From the NCBI GenBank assembly GCA_964629245.1, contig CAZVPZ010000003.1:1-47252 (forward strand): a stretch of DNA of 47,252 nt, read 5' to 3'. The position numbers and the translations under genes are program-made. This document shows, one piece after another, positions 32,702-40,305 of the stretch. Positions within the stretch are counted from its first letter, which is position 1. Each line of letters starts with the position of its first letter. The notes under the pieces were generated by a model. It made no database searches. It saw nothing but the letters and a program-made list of their open reading frames with translations, and had not been told where the DNA came from. Source of the DNA: CAZVPZ01 sp964629245. GTDB lineage: Archaea; Nanohalarchaeota; Nanosalinia; Nanosalinales; Nanosalinaceae.

Positions 32702-33676
32702 ATGAACGCGCTGGTGGGTTACCTTGAGAACGATAGCCGAGCGGGGGAGAGGACTGAGACCGCTCTCGATTATTTCTCGGATGAACTCGTGACAGGGGGC
32801 GGTTACGGTACTGTGATGGTCGCTGCCCCCGTGGAGATAGATGAGGGACCTGAAGAAGTGAAGGCCTTGATAGAGGACCAGTGGGACAAGGCCCTTGGAA
32901 GGATACCGGAAGATATGCCGTTCCAGGTCAGAATGGCGGCTGAACGCGGGTCACGCCGGGAGGCAGAGGATCTTATGAACGAGTTCCTCAACTACCGCCA
33001 CCCGGTTTCGGAGGCGGTGGGGGAAGAGACCGAAGTCGAATACCTGATGTCGCCTGAGAGCTATATCCGGGCGGTTGCCCGCCAGAGGTTCGGCCAGACG
33101 ATTGACGATCCCATGGAGAAAGGATACGGTTTCGCGCCCGGTGAGGGAGAAGATCCAGTGGAACACATAAGGGAGAGCTTCCTCGACGGCTCGATGTGGG
33201 ACACGATGATGGGTCTCCAGGAAGAGCATCCCGAGTTCCTCTACTCTCTCCTGGATAATACCCTGGCGAATGAGAGGGCTGACGAATACCTGCGTGAAGA
33301 GGTCGGGATAGACTCTGGGTACATGGACCTGCCGAGGATGGGGGCACAGTTCGGCGACCTTTCCATGATACCCTCCGTGGAGACCTGGAACGAATACAGG
33401 GAGATGCTCGCGGGCGACCTCCGGGAAAGGATAGTGGAGAACGCGGATGGATGGATGGTGGAAAACGACCCTTTCACAGGGTACGTAGACGGATGGAGAA
33501 GCAGGATAGAGGGCAGGGAAGCCACTGGCACCGATGTCCTCGCATTTGTGCCCTTGCCCCATATCCTCCCGGTCGAAGGCACACTGGTGACTGAGATACA
33601 GGAGAGCGATGGCACGGCTATACCCTACAGTCTCCACGAGATGGATGAAATCTCCGGTGAGCAAAGCTGGAGCTGA
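32702..33676 (+). CDS. Unknown protein (324 aa)
   Basis: I do not recognise a family. The first 60 residues have an alternating pattern (NALVGYLEND, YGTVMVAAPVEI) suggesting an alpha/beta domain. The remainder is mixed helical and acidic, with several Met and Tyr, and the C-terminal VLAFVPLPHILPVEGTLVT is the most hydrophobic stretch but too polar for a membrane helix. A TATA element GTTTAAATT at 32673-32681 is centred 25 bp before the ATG at 32702; the GTG at 32696 in the same frame is an alternative. It is the last gene of the helical-protein group. Confidence 0.75.
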   Translation: MNALVGYLENDSRAGERTETALDYFSDELVTGGGYGTVMVAAPVEIDEGPEEVKALIEDQWDKALGRIPEDMPFQVRMAAERGSRREAEDLMNEFLNYRHPVSEAVGEETEVEYLMSPESYIRAVARQRFGQTIDDPMEKGYGFAPGEGEDPVEHIRESFLDGSMWDTMMGLQEEHPEFLYSLLDNTLANERADEYLREEVGIDSGYMDLPRMGAQFGDLSMIPSVETWNEYREMLAGDLRERIVENADGWMVENDPFTGYVDGWRSRIEGREATGTDVLAFVPLPHILPVEGTLVTEIQESDGTAIPYSLHEMDEISGEQSWS

Positions 33677-33736
33677 CTGATAAAAGAATAGTAAGAAGAT
33701 AGAGGGCGATATGTGGACTCCGGTCGAGAACCCCTT

Positions 33737-33931
33737 CTAGGCGACAGTTACGTTAACTGCCTTGGGGCCTCTTTCTGCGTCTTCCTGATCGAACTCGACT
33801 TCGTCCCCTTCTTCGACGCTGAAACCGTCTTCCTGGTCTTCAACGTTGAAGTAGACGTCGTCTTCCATCTCGTCGGTCTCGATGAAGCCGTAACCGTTCT
33901 GATCATGGAAGAAAGCTACTGTACCTTTCAA
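33737..33931 (-). CDS. Cold-shock domain protein (CspA-like), copy 1
   Basis: This 64-aa single cold-shock domain binds single-stranded nucleic acid as an RNA chaperone. RNP1 is NGYGFIE near 12-18, and RNP2-like DVYFNVED near 25-32 has Asn where His is usual. It is highly acidic, as expected for high salt. The start is a TTG at 33931, identified by comparison with the second copy at 41528: both read TTG-AAA-GGT-ACA-GTA preceded by GGAGGTG. In this copy the frame is also open upstream through a GTG inside the ribosome-binding site. A TATA-like TTATAAAAG lies at about 33970-33980, so the mRNA has a short leader. Confidence 0.93.
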   Translation of the reverse strand: MKGTVAFFHDQNGYGFIETDEMEDDVYFNVEDQEDGFSVEEGDEVEFDQEDAERGPKAVNVTVA

Positions 33932-33937
33932 ACTAAA

Positions 33938-33944
33938 CACCTCC
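33938..33944 (-). promoter_or_regulatory. Shine-Dalgarno site of cold-shock copy 1
   Basis: On the minus strand GGAGGTG lies 6 nt before the TTG start. The segment from this site through the fifth codon is nearly identical to that of copy 2 (41513-41542), which suggests a conserved leader. Confidence 0.65.
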
Positions 33945-34041
33945 GCTATAGGAACCAATATGGTGGAAACTTTTATAACAGACAGCTTTTCTTCAGATCG
34001 CTGATCGAGACGTTTCATTACTTGACCATAAGTAGCGGTTT

Positions 34042-34323
34042 ATGGCGGCCGGAAGGATTGACAGTATTCTCGATTCACTCGCAACAGCTGTAAGCGACAA
34101 CATGGAGATCTACAGCTAAGAGAACGGCTATGTCCTTAGATACGGGCCGGGATTTTTCCCGGCCGAAAAATACTTTGACACGCCAGCGGAGGCAATCGAT
34201 TACTTCAACGGGCAGCTGAAACGGGACATCGTCGGCCCGGCTCTGTCTTTGGCGGCCGGGACGGGTACAGAGAGGTCTGGAGGATGAGAAAGGTATTATC
34301 AGGAAGTCAGGGCGCTTGAGTAG
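34042..34323 (+). pseudogene. Decayed gene with two in-frame stops
   Basis: From an ATG at 34042 one frame reads as protein through two stop codons, a TAA at 34117-34119 and a TGA at 34285-34287, to a TAG at 34321-34323. The segments are protein-like: AAGRIDSILDSLATAVSDN before the first stop and ENGYVLRYGPGFF, AEKYFDTPAEAIDYFNGQL between the stops. Intact length would be 93 codons. I do not recognise the family. A perfect 8-bp hairpin (34145-34164) lies inside. It sits between the cold-shock gene and MsrA, in a 309-base stretch with no other gene. Stop-codon readthrough cannot be excluded but two different stops make decay more likely. Confidence 0.5.
34145..34164. repeat. Perfect inverted repeat (8-bp stem, 4-base loop)
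   Basis: GGCCGGGA at 34145-34152 and TCCCGGCC at 34157-34164 are perfect inverse complements around TTTT. No T-run follows on either strand, so it is not a typical terminator. It lies inside the decayed frame 34042-34323 and may simply reflect that coding sequence. Confidence 0.5.
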
Positions 34324-34327
34324 ATGG

Positions 34328-35002
34328 TCAGCTGAGAGGAGAGTCTTCCCATACCTTTTCTAGGAATCCCTTCCTCCCGCTCGCGGTTTCGTATATCCTG
34401 TACCGGGCGGTCCTCTTCTTTGAATAGTTCTGGTGGTAGTCCTCGGCACGGAAGAAGGTGGTGAAATTCTCTATATCGGTAACTATAGGTTCTTCGAATC
34501 TACCGCTCTGGCTCAGGTTCTGCTTCGACTTTTTTGCGAGCCTGTACTGCCTCTCGTTATGGGTGTATATCGCCGTCTTATACTGCGGCCCGCGGTCACT
34601 GAACTGCCCGCCCGCGTCAGTCGGATCGATGCTCCTCCAGTAGAGGTCGAGGAGTTCACTATAGGAGACGATGGAGGGATAGTACCTTACACGGACAGCT
34701 TCCCTGTGCTCCGTGTCGCCTGTCAAAACCTGTTCGTAGGTCGCGGTCGACGCTCTACCTCCTGCGTAGCCGCTGATAGCTGCCCCGACGCCGTCCACAT
34801 CCTCGTAGACGGCTTCGATGCACCAGAAACATCCGCCGGCAAACGTAGCTTTCTCCGGCTGGGCCTCCTCGACGGAATCTCTCCAGTCTTCTGTGTCTTC
34901 CACTGTGTTGTCCGCTCCAAAAGGGATTCCGGTCATGAGGACTGCTGAGGCCGCGAACAGTATAAAAACGGCTGCGAGCACAGGGGTTCTTGACATCTCC
35001 AT
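34328..35002 (-). CDS. msrA: Peptide-methionine (S)-S-oxide reductase MsrA, membrane-anchored or exported
   Basis: MsrA reduces methionine S-sulfoxide in proteins. The catalytic motif GGCFWCIEA is present with Cys58 as nucleophile and Cys61 beside it. The family segments SGYAGG, YEQVLTGDTEHREAV, FWRS-like YWRSIDPTD and FFRAEDYHQNY follow. The N terminus (PVLAAVFILFAASAVLMTGI) is a signal anchor or signal peptide, so the enzyme should work at the outer face of the membrane and repair surface proteins. There is no fused MsrB. A TATA-like GGTTTTTACC about 28 bp upstream supports the start at 35002. It is divergent from PolX with separate promoter elements. Confidence 0.95.
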   Translation of the reverse strand: MEMSRTPVLAAVFILFAASAVLMTGIPFGADNTVEDTEDWRDSVEEAQPEKATFAGGCFWCIEAVYEDVDGVGAAISGYAGGRASTATYEQVLTGDTEHREAVRVRYYPSIVSYSELLDLYWRSIDPTDAGGQFSDRGPQYKTAIYTHNERQYRLAKKSKQNLSQSGRFEEPIVTDIENFTTFFRAEDYHQNYSKKRTARYRIYETASGRKGFLEKVWEDSPLS

Positions 35003-35077
35003 GCCTCTGGTTGAGGCTTGAAGGGGTAAAAACCTATGCCGGTAAACCAGTTAAGTCTTGGAAAGTAAAATCTCCAC

Positions 35078-36775
35078 ATGAAGAACAAGGAGGTCGCGGA
35101 ACTACTCTACGAGATAGCTGACCTGCTGGAGATGCAGGACGTGGAGTGGAAGCCCCGCGCCTACCGACGTGCGGCGAGGAGCGTGGAGGCCCTTTCAGAG
35201 CCTATAGAGGAGGTCCATGATAGAGAAGAGCTAGAGGCGATAGACGGTGTCGGAGAGTCGATAGCGGGTAAGGTGTCCGAGTTCCTGGAGACGGGGAAGC
35301 TCGAGTACTACGAGAAGCTGAAGGAAGACCTACCGGTCGACATCGAGGCCCTGACCTCGGTGGAGGGAATTGGCCCGAAGACCGCGAGGAAACTCTACCA
35401 GGAGCTGGGAGTGACGAGCCTTAAGGAACTTGAAAAGGCCGCTAAGGATGGAAAGATAGCGGAGCTTGAGGGCTTCGGCGAGCGGTCACAGCAGAGGATT
35501 CTCGATCACCTGGAGATGGCGAAGAAAGGGCAGGAGAGGATGTTGCTCGGCGAAGCGTTCCCGATTGCGGACCACATCAGGGAGACGCTGGAGGAGAAGG
35601 ACAGCTTCGACAAGGTAGCGGTCGTGGGATCCTTCCGCCGGAGGAGGCCGACGGTGGGGGATATCGACATCCTCGCCACGTCTGCCAGTCCCGAGAAGGC
35701 GATGGAAGATTTCTGCGGTATGGAGGACGTGAAGGAAGTGCTTGGGAGGGGAGAGACCAAATCCTCAATAGTGGTATCTGGCGACCTCCAGGTCGACCTC
35801 CGGATAGTTGAGGATAAGTCCTGGGGCTCTGCGCTGATGTATTTCACGGGCTCGAAAGACCACAACATAACCCTAAGGAACCTCGCTATAGATAAGGGGT
35901 GGAAGCTTAACGAGTACGGTCTTTTTGAGGAGGACGACGGGGAGAAGAGGGTCGCCGGGAAGACGGAACAGGAGGTCTGCGATGCTCTCGGCCTCGACTA
36001 TATCGCCCCGCAGCTCCGCGAGGATACGGGAGAAGTGGAGGCAGCTGGGAAGGGGGAGCTTCCCGATCTGGTGGAACTGGATGATATCCGGGGAGACCTC
36101 CAGATGCACACAAACCACAGCGACGGAAATTCGAGTGTAGAAGAGATGGCGGAGAAGGCGGACGGGCTTGGATACGACTACATACTGGTAACCGACCACG
36201 GCCCGGCTCTGCACGTGGCTGGGGGACCTTCCTCGGTCGAAGAACTCGAGGAGCAGAAAGAAGAGATAGAGGAGGCCAACGACTCGTATGAGGTGGAGGT
36301 GCTCCACGGCATGGAAGTCAACATCACCAGTGATGGCGTCGATGTGTCGGACGAGATGCTGGAGCTGCTTGACCATGTCGTTGTCTCGATGCACAACCTT
36401 CTGGAGAACCCTACGGAGCGGATAATCGAGGTCTTTGAGAACTATCCTGTGGATATCTTCGCCCATCCGCTTAACCGGATGATTAACAAGAGGGAGCCTC
36501 AGGATATCGACATGGACCGCGTGGTTAAATCTGCCTCGGAGAACAATGTCGCGCTTGAGATAAACTCCCAGCCCTTGAGGCTGGACCTTCCGTGGAACCT
36601 GGTGAAGAAGTACCGTGGCGACGTGAAGTTCGTGGTCTCCACTGACGCCCATACCACGGGTGAGATGGATTTCATGCACCTCGGAGTGGCGCAGGCCCGT
36701 CGTGGGTGGCTGGAGAAGGATGAAGTCCTGAACACTCTGCCGCTCGAGAAACTGGAGGATTCCCTCGGTGGTTGA
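35078..36775 (+). CDS. polX: DNA polymerase/3'-5' exonuclease PolX
   Basis: PolX fills short gaps and trims 3' ends during base excision repair. The 565-aa protein has helix-hairpin-helix motifs near 52-66 and 94-108 and a family X nucleotidyltransferase core with GSFRRRR at 184-190. Catalytic Asp195 and Asp197 lie in VGDID, and Asp240 in QVDLR. A C-terminal PHP nuclease domain starts near 338 with the metal ligands His344, His347 and Asp349 and the later TDHGPALH motif. Length and order match bacterial and archaeal PolX. It overlaps or abuts LigA, so gap filling and sealing enzymes are probably co-expressed. A TATA-like AGTTAAGTC near 35050 suggests a leaderless transcript. Confidence 0.95.
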   Translation: MKNKEVAELLYEIADLLEMQDVEWKPRAYRRAARSVEALSEPIEEVHDREELEAIDGVGESIAGKVSEFLETGKLEYYEKLKEDLPVDIEALTSVEGIGPKTARKLYQELGVTSLKELEKAAKDGKIAELEGFGERSQQRILDHLEMAKKGQERMLLGEAFPIADHIRETLEEKDSFDKVAVVGSFRRRRPTVGDIDILATSASPEKAMEDFCGMEDVKEVLGRGETKSSIVVSGDLQVDLRIVEDKSWGSALMYFTGSKDHNITLRNLAIDKGWKLNEYGLFEEDDGEKRVAGKTEQEVCDALGLDYIAPQLREDTGEVEAAGKGELPDLVELDDIRGDLQMHTNHSDGNSSVEEMAEKADGLGYDYILVTDHGPALHVAGGPSSVEELEEQKEEIEEANDSYEVEVLHGMEVNITSDGVDVSDEMLELLDHVVVSMHNLLENPTERIIEVFENYPVDIFAHPLNRMINKREPQDIDMDRVVKSASENNVALEINSQPLRLDLPWNLVKKYRGDVKFVVSTDAHTTGEMDFMHLGVAQARRGWLEKDEVLNTLPLEKLEDSLGG

Positions 36776-36776
36776 C

Positions 36777-38810
36777 ATGGAGGAGCCAGAAGACAACCCC
36801 TACGTCCGCGATGTCGACACCGATTTTGAAGACACCGGAGAGCTAAACAGGGAGAGGGCGCGGGAACAGGTTGAGCTTCTGCGGGAAGCGATTAACTACC
36901 ACGACCACCGCTACTATGTCGAGAACGACCCGGTGATATCCGACAGGGTTTACGATAAGCTTTTCGACAGGTTGGAGCAGCTCGAGAAGGAGTTCGACCT
37001 CGCATCCCCGAATTCTCCAACGCGGAGGGTCGGCGCGGAACCGGTTGAAGAGCTTGAAACAGTGGAGCACGTAGAGGAGATGCTGAGCCTTGACTCTTCG
37101 GAGGAAGAGCAGGACGTTCGTAGCTTTGATGAACGCGTGAGGAAGGAGGTTGGAGAGGTGGAGTACCACTGCGAGCCCAAGTTCGATGGCATCTCGATTG
37201 AGATAGTCTACGAGAACGGCGAGTACCAGGGAGCGGTGACACGGGGCAACGGTGTGGAGGGTGAGGACGTGTCGGAGAACGTGAGAACCATCCGGTCGGT
37301 GCCGCTGGAACTGACGCACGCTCCTGACTTCCTGGCTGTAAGGGGCGAGGTTTTCATGCCACGCACGGGATTCCACCAGCTCAACGAGGAAAGAATCAAG
37401 GCGGGAAAGGATCCTTTCGCCAACCCCCGGAACGCGGCCGCAGGAACAGTGAGGCAGCTCGACCCTTCGAAGGTGGCGGCCAGGCCTCTTGACATCTATT
37501 TCTATGACATACTGCAGGACTCGGAGGAGGTCGAAGACCACCAGCGGGCGATGGAGATACTTGAGAAGCTGGGCTTCCAGGTGAACGAACACAACACCCT
37601 TGTCAGCGACATCGACGGGTTCATCGACTACCGTGAGAGGATGGTGGAGATGCGCGACGAACTCGACTACGAGATAGACGGGGTCGTGGTAAAGGTGAAC
37701 GACTACAGTGCCCGGCGAGAACTCGGCACGACCGCATCACACCCCCGGTGGGCGTTTGCCTACAAGTTCCCTGCAAAGAAGGAGGAGACGACTGTCAGGA
37801 AGATAGCTGTGCAGGTTGGCAGGACCGGGAAACTGACGCCGGTCGCCCTGCTTGAACCGGTTGATGTCCACGGTGTCACGGTGTCAAGAGCCACACTCCA
37901 CAACGCCTCCCAAGTCGAGAAGATGGGAGTTAGCGAAGGTGCACGGGTGAGGATAGAGAGAGCGGGGGACGTGATACCTGAGGTCGTCGAGGTGGTGGAA
38001 GAAGGTGAAGGCGGATTCGAGATGCCTCCTGAGTGTCCGGTCTGCAACTCGGAGGTGGAAGTCGAGGGGAAATACCACTTCTGCACCGGCGGGATTTCGT
38101 GTGAAGCCCAGCTTAAGCGCTCGCTCGAACATTTCACGTCACGCGGGGCGATGGATATCGAGGGGGTGGGCGAGCGCATCTCGTCCCAGCTAGTTGAGTC
38201 GGGACTGGTGGAGGAGGTTCCGGATATCTACAGCCTTGAGAAAAACGACATCCTGGAACTGGATAAGTTCGCTGAAAGGTCCGCGGAGAAATTACTCTCG
38301 GAGATAGAGGAGAGCAAGCAGGTGGAGCTTTCCCGTTTCATCTTCGCCCTCGGCATAAGGCATGTGGGCAAGGAGACTGCCAGGGTGCTCTCCAGGAACT
38401 TCACGCTTGAACAGCTTATGGAAGCTGACACTGAAGACCTTCAAGAAATCGAGGAAATCGGGCCGGAGGTGGCGGAAAGCATCCGCTCCTTCTTCTCGGG
38501 TCAGGGAGGAGAGGTGGTGGATCGATTCCTCAAGGCTGGAGTGGAGCCAGGCAGGGAGGAACGCGGGGATGAACTTGAAGGGCTGAAGCTGGTCTTAACC
38601 GGATCTATAGAGGACTATAATCGAGACGAGCTGGTAGAACTGCTTGAGCGGAACGGCGCGGACGTGACTTCCTCGGTGAGTGGGGAGACAGACTACCTGG
38701 TGGTGGGCGACAACCCGGGCGAGACCAAACTTGATGACGCGGAGGAGCAGGATGTCGAACAGATTGACAAGGAGGAGTTCAGGCGCCGTATACTCAGGCG
38801 AATAACCTGA
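36777..38810 (+). CDS. ligA: NAD-dependent DNA ligase
   Basis: LigA seals nicks using NAD. All domains are present in 677 aa. An Ia domain with YYVENDPVISD is followed by the adenylation domain with the nucleophile Lys135 in EPKFDGIS. The OB fold, a four-Cys zinc finger (CPVC, later C and C within about 22 residues), helix-hairpin-helix repeats, and a C-terminal BRCT domain from about 595 complete it. It is the bacterial type; archaea normally use ATP-dependent ligases, although some haloarchaea also carry LigA. The ATG at 36777 lies 1 nt after the PolX stop; an in-frame GTG at 36768 overlaps PolX and is an alternative start. Translational coupling with PolX is likely. Confidence 0.95.
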   Translation: MEEPEDNPYVRDVDTDFEDTGELNRERAREQVELLREAINYHDHRYYVENDPVISDRVYDKLFDRLEQLEKEFDLASPNSPTRRVGAEPVEELETVEHVEEMLSLDSSEEEQDVRSFDERVRKEVGEVEYHCEPKFDGISIEIVYENGEYQGAVTRGNGVEGEDVSENVRTIRSVPLELTHAPDFLAVRGEVFMPRTGFHQLNEERIKAGKDPFANPRNAAAGTVRQLDPSKVAARPLDIYFYDILQDSEEVEDHQRAMEILEKLGFQVNEHNTLVSDIDGFIDYRERMVEMRDELDYEIDGVVVKVNDYSARRELGTTASHPRWAFAYKFPAKKEETTVRKIAVQVGRTGKLTPVALLEPVDVHGVTVSRATLHNASQVEKMGVSEGARVRIERAGDVIPEVVEVVEEGEGGFEMPPECPVCNSEVEVEGKYHFCTGGISCEAQLKRSLEHFTSRGAMDIEGVGERISSQLVESGLVEEVPDIYSLEKNDILELDKFAERSAEKLLSEIEESKQVELSRFIFALGIRHVGKETARVLSRNFTLEQLMEADTEDLQEIEEIGPEVAESIRSFFSGQGGEVVDRFLKAGVEPGREERGDELEGLKLVLTGSIEDYNRDELVELLERNGADVTSSVSGETDYLVVGDNPGETKLDDAEEQDVEQIDKEEFRRRILRRIT

Positions 38811-38812
38811 TT

Positions 38813-39382
38813 TCAGCCCTCTATCTTCTCGACTATCCACCCGCTGTCAACCCCAAGCTTTTTCGCCATCAGCTCCAGGTGGGCGGCGTCGTCTTCTCTC
38901 ATCCTCCGCCTCTCGTGGATGGAACGCGGCTGACCCTTCGGGTCGCCGAACACAACTGAGCCTTCTCCTGTCACCCAAGTATTGCCGTTGAGGTCGCCAT
39001 GCGGGGGTGTGTACCGGTTGGAGTGGAACTCTCTCACCGTGTCCACGGCCTCACGGAAAAGACCCTCCCGGTCATAGCTAGCGGGGGAGACCTCCGCGAT
39101 ACCACCCTCGACGTCCATCTTTTCCATCCCCATCGAGATGACGGGATCGGGTTCCAGCGGTGAATCTGCCTCGACTCTGACCGCGTAGAAAGGTTCGGGG
39201 AAGTAGGACGGGAATTCCCGGTAAAACGTCTTCAACGCCCGCCACTCCTCGTAGAAGGAGGTATCCCGGTCGAATACCCCGGGTAAGCTCCGGTCATCCA
39301 CCTCTTTCTCGTGGACGTCAAGGTTACGGTAGTCCGGGTTCTCGACTTCGAGGTGCTCCTCGGACCCGAGTTCGACTTCCAT
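38813..39382 (-). CDS. Bud32/RIO-like kinase-fold protein (putative)
   Basis: The 189-aa protein has a catalytic-loop motif HGDLNGN at 128-134 and a metal-site-like FGDPKG near 145-150. A REDDAAHLELMAKKLG helix follows, an order resembling the C-lobe of Bud32, RIO and aminoglycoside kinases. The N-lobe is short and I cannot identify the ATP-binding Lys with confidence; a helix FYEEWRALKTFYREF may supply the Glu. It could be a protein or small-molecule kinase. A TTG at 39403 is in frame, but the TATA element at 39405-39413 overlaps that region and points to the ATG at 39382. It ends 2 bp from the convergent LigA stop. Confidence 0.7.
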   Translation of the reverse strand: MEVELGSEEHLEVENPDYRNLDVHEKEVDDRSLPGVFDRDTSFYEEWRALKTFYREFPSYFPEPFYAVRVEADSPLEPDPVISMGMEKMDVEGGIAEVSPASYDREGLFREAVDTVREFHSNRYTPPHGDLNGNTWVTGEGSVVFGDPKGQPRSIHERRRMREDDAAHLELMAKKLGVDSGWIVEKIEG

Positions 39383-39404
39383 ATACGGGTTCACGCGTAT
39401 CAAG

Positions 39405-39413
39405 ACTTAAATC
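39405..39413. promoter_or_regulatory. Single TATA element shared by two divergent genes (second case)
   Basis: ACTTAAATC lies midway between the start codons at 39382 (minus) and 39435 (plus). The centre is 26-27 bp from each ATG. The start-to-start distance, 53 bp, equals that of the pair at 23774/23827. No other TATA-like element is visible in the interval. Confidence 0.55.
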
Positions 39414-39434
39414 AGCAGTAGTTAGACCTACCAC

Positions 39435-40304
39435 ATGAAGGTAGCTGTCGCAGGTGCATCGGGGTTCGTGGGTTCCCATCTTGTTCCCAGCCTGGTAGAG
39501 GAAGGACACGAGGTACTCGCTATTGACTTGGTGGATCCGGACATCGATTCAGTTGAATTCGTGGAGGTCGACATAAGGGATAGGGAAAAACTTTCAAGCG
39601 CCTTGGAAGGTGTGGATGCAGCTTACTATCTTGTCCACAGCATGTCGGGATGGCGTGACTTTGAAGAGGAGGAGCGGAAAGCTGCGGAAAGTTTCAGGGA
39701 AGCCTGTGAACTCGGAATCGAACAGGTGATCTACCTGACCGGGATTCTCCCGGAGGGTGCGTCTTCGAAGCACCTGACAAGCCGCAGGGAGGTGGGAGAG
39801 ATACTGGCCGAGGGTGATTACTGCTTCACTGAACTCAGGGCGGCCATGATTATGGGAGAGGGAAGCGCCTCCTACGAGCTTATGAAGGACATTGTACACA
39901 ATCTGCCGGTGATGCTTACTCCGAGATGGCTTGAATCAGTTTCACAGCCGATTTACATAGAAGACGCGATTGAATACCTGATGTCGGTCCTCGGCAACAC
40001 TGAGGCCTGCGACACGTTTTTCGACATCGGCGGCCCTGAGGTACTCAGCTACCGGCAGATGCTGGAAAGATACGCGGATGTAAAGGGTCTCAAACGGTAT
40101 CTCATTCCAGTACCGTTCCTGACACCTGAACTCTCGGCCCACTGGCTCCGTCTTGTGACAAGCCAGGACTACGAGCTCGCCTCTAGTCTTATCTACAGCC
40201 TGAGATACGACCTCCAGGTCAAGAAACCCGTGCCTGAGACCATCACCCCTCATCAACCGATAGGGTTCGAGGAAGCGGTTAAGAAAATAGAGGATCCTGG
40301 CTGA
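39435..40304 (+). CDS. NAD(P)-binding SDR-family protein (NmrA/YbjT-like)
   Basis: The 289-aa protein starts with the Rossmann motif GASGFVGSHL at about 7-16 and has the adenine-site EVDIRDRE and AYYLVHSMSG. The YLVHSM segment is characteristic of atypical SDR proteins related to YbjT/NmrA, which bind NAD(P) and may reduce or only sense it. The YxxxK catalytic pair is not evident. The C-terminal half has a VSQPIYIEDAIEYL segment common to NAD-dependent epimerase folds. It is the second such protein in the window (the first is at 10251). It converges on the histidine phosphatase with a 1-bp gap. Confidence 0.85.
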   Translation: MKVAVAGASGFVGSHLVPSLVEEGHEVLAIDLVDPDIDSVEFVEVDIRDREKLSSALEGVDAAYYLVHSMSGWRDFEEEERKAAESFREACELGIEQVIYLTGILPEGASSKHLTSRREVGEILAEGDYCFTELRAAMIMGEGSASYELMKDIVHNLPVMLTPRWLESVSQPIYIEDAIEYLMSVLGNTEACDTFFDIGGPEVLSYRQMLERYADVKGLKRYLIPVPFLTPELSAHWLRLVTSQDYELASSLIYSLRYDLQVKKPVPETITPHQPIGFEEAVKKIEDPG

Positions 40305-40305
40305 A

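Noticed and set aside
32951..33664. Minus-strand open frame of 237 codons
   Set aside because: It is the antisense shadow of the unknown gene 32702-33676, whose plus-strand reading is acidic like other proteins here and has a TATA element at the expected place.
34045..34262. Two GGCGGCCGG-type repeats about 205 bp apart
   Set aside because: The match is only about a dozen bases, in GC-rich sequence, with no duplication or mobile gene nearby.
35873..36796. Minus-strand open frame of 307 codons
   Set aside because: It is antisense to the PHP domain of PolX; no domain is recognisable and the composition is atypical.
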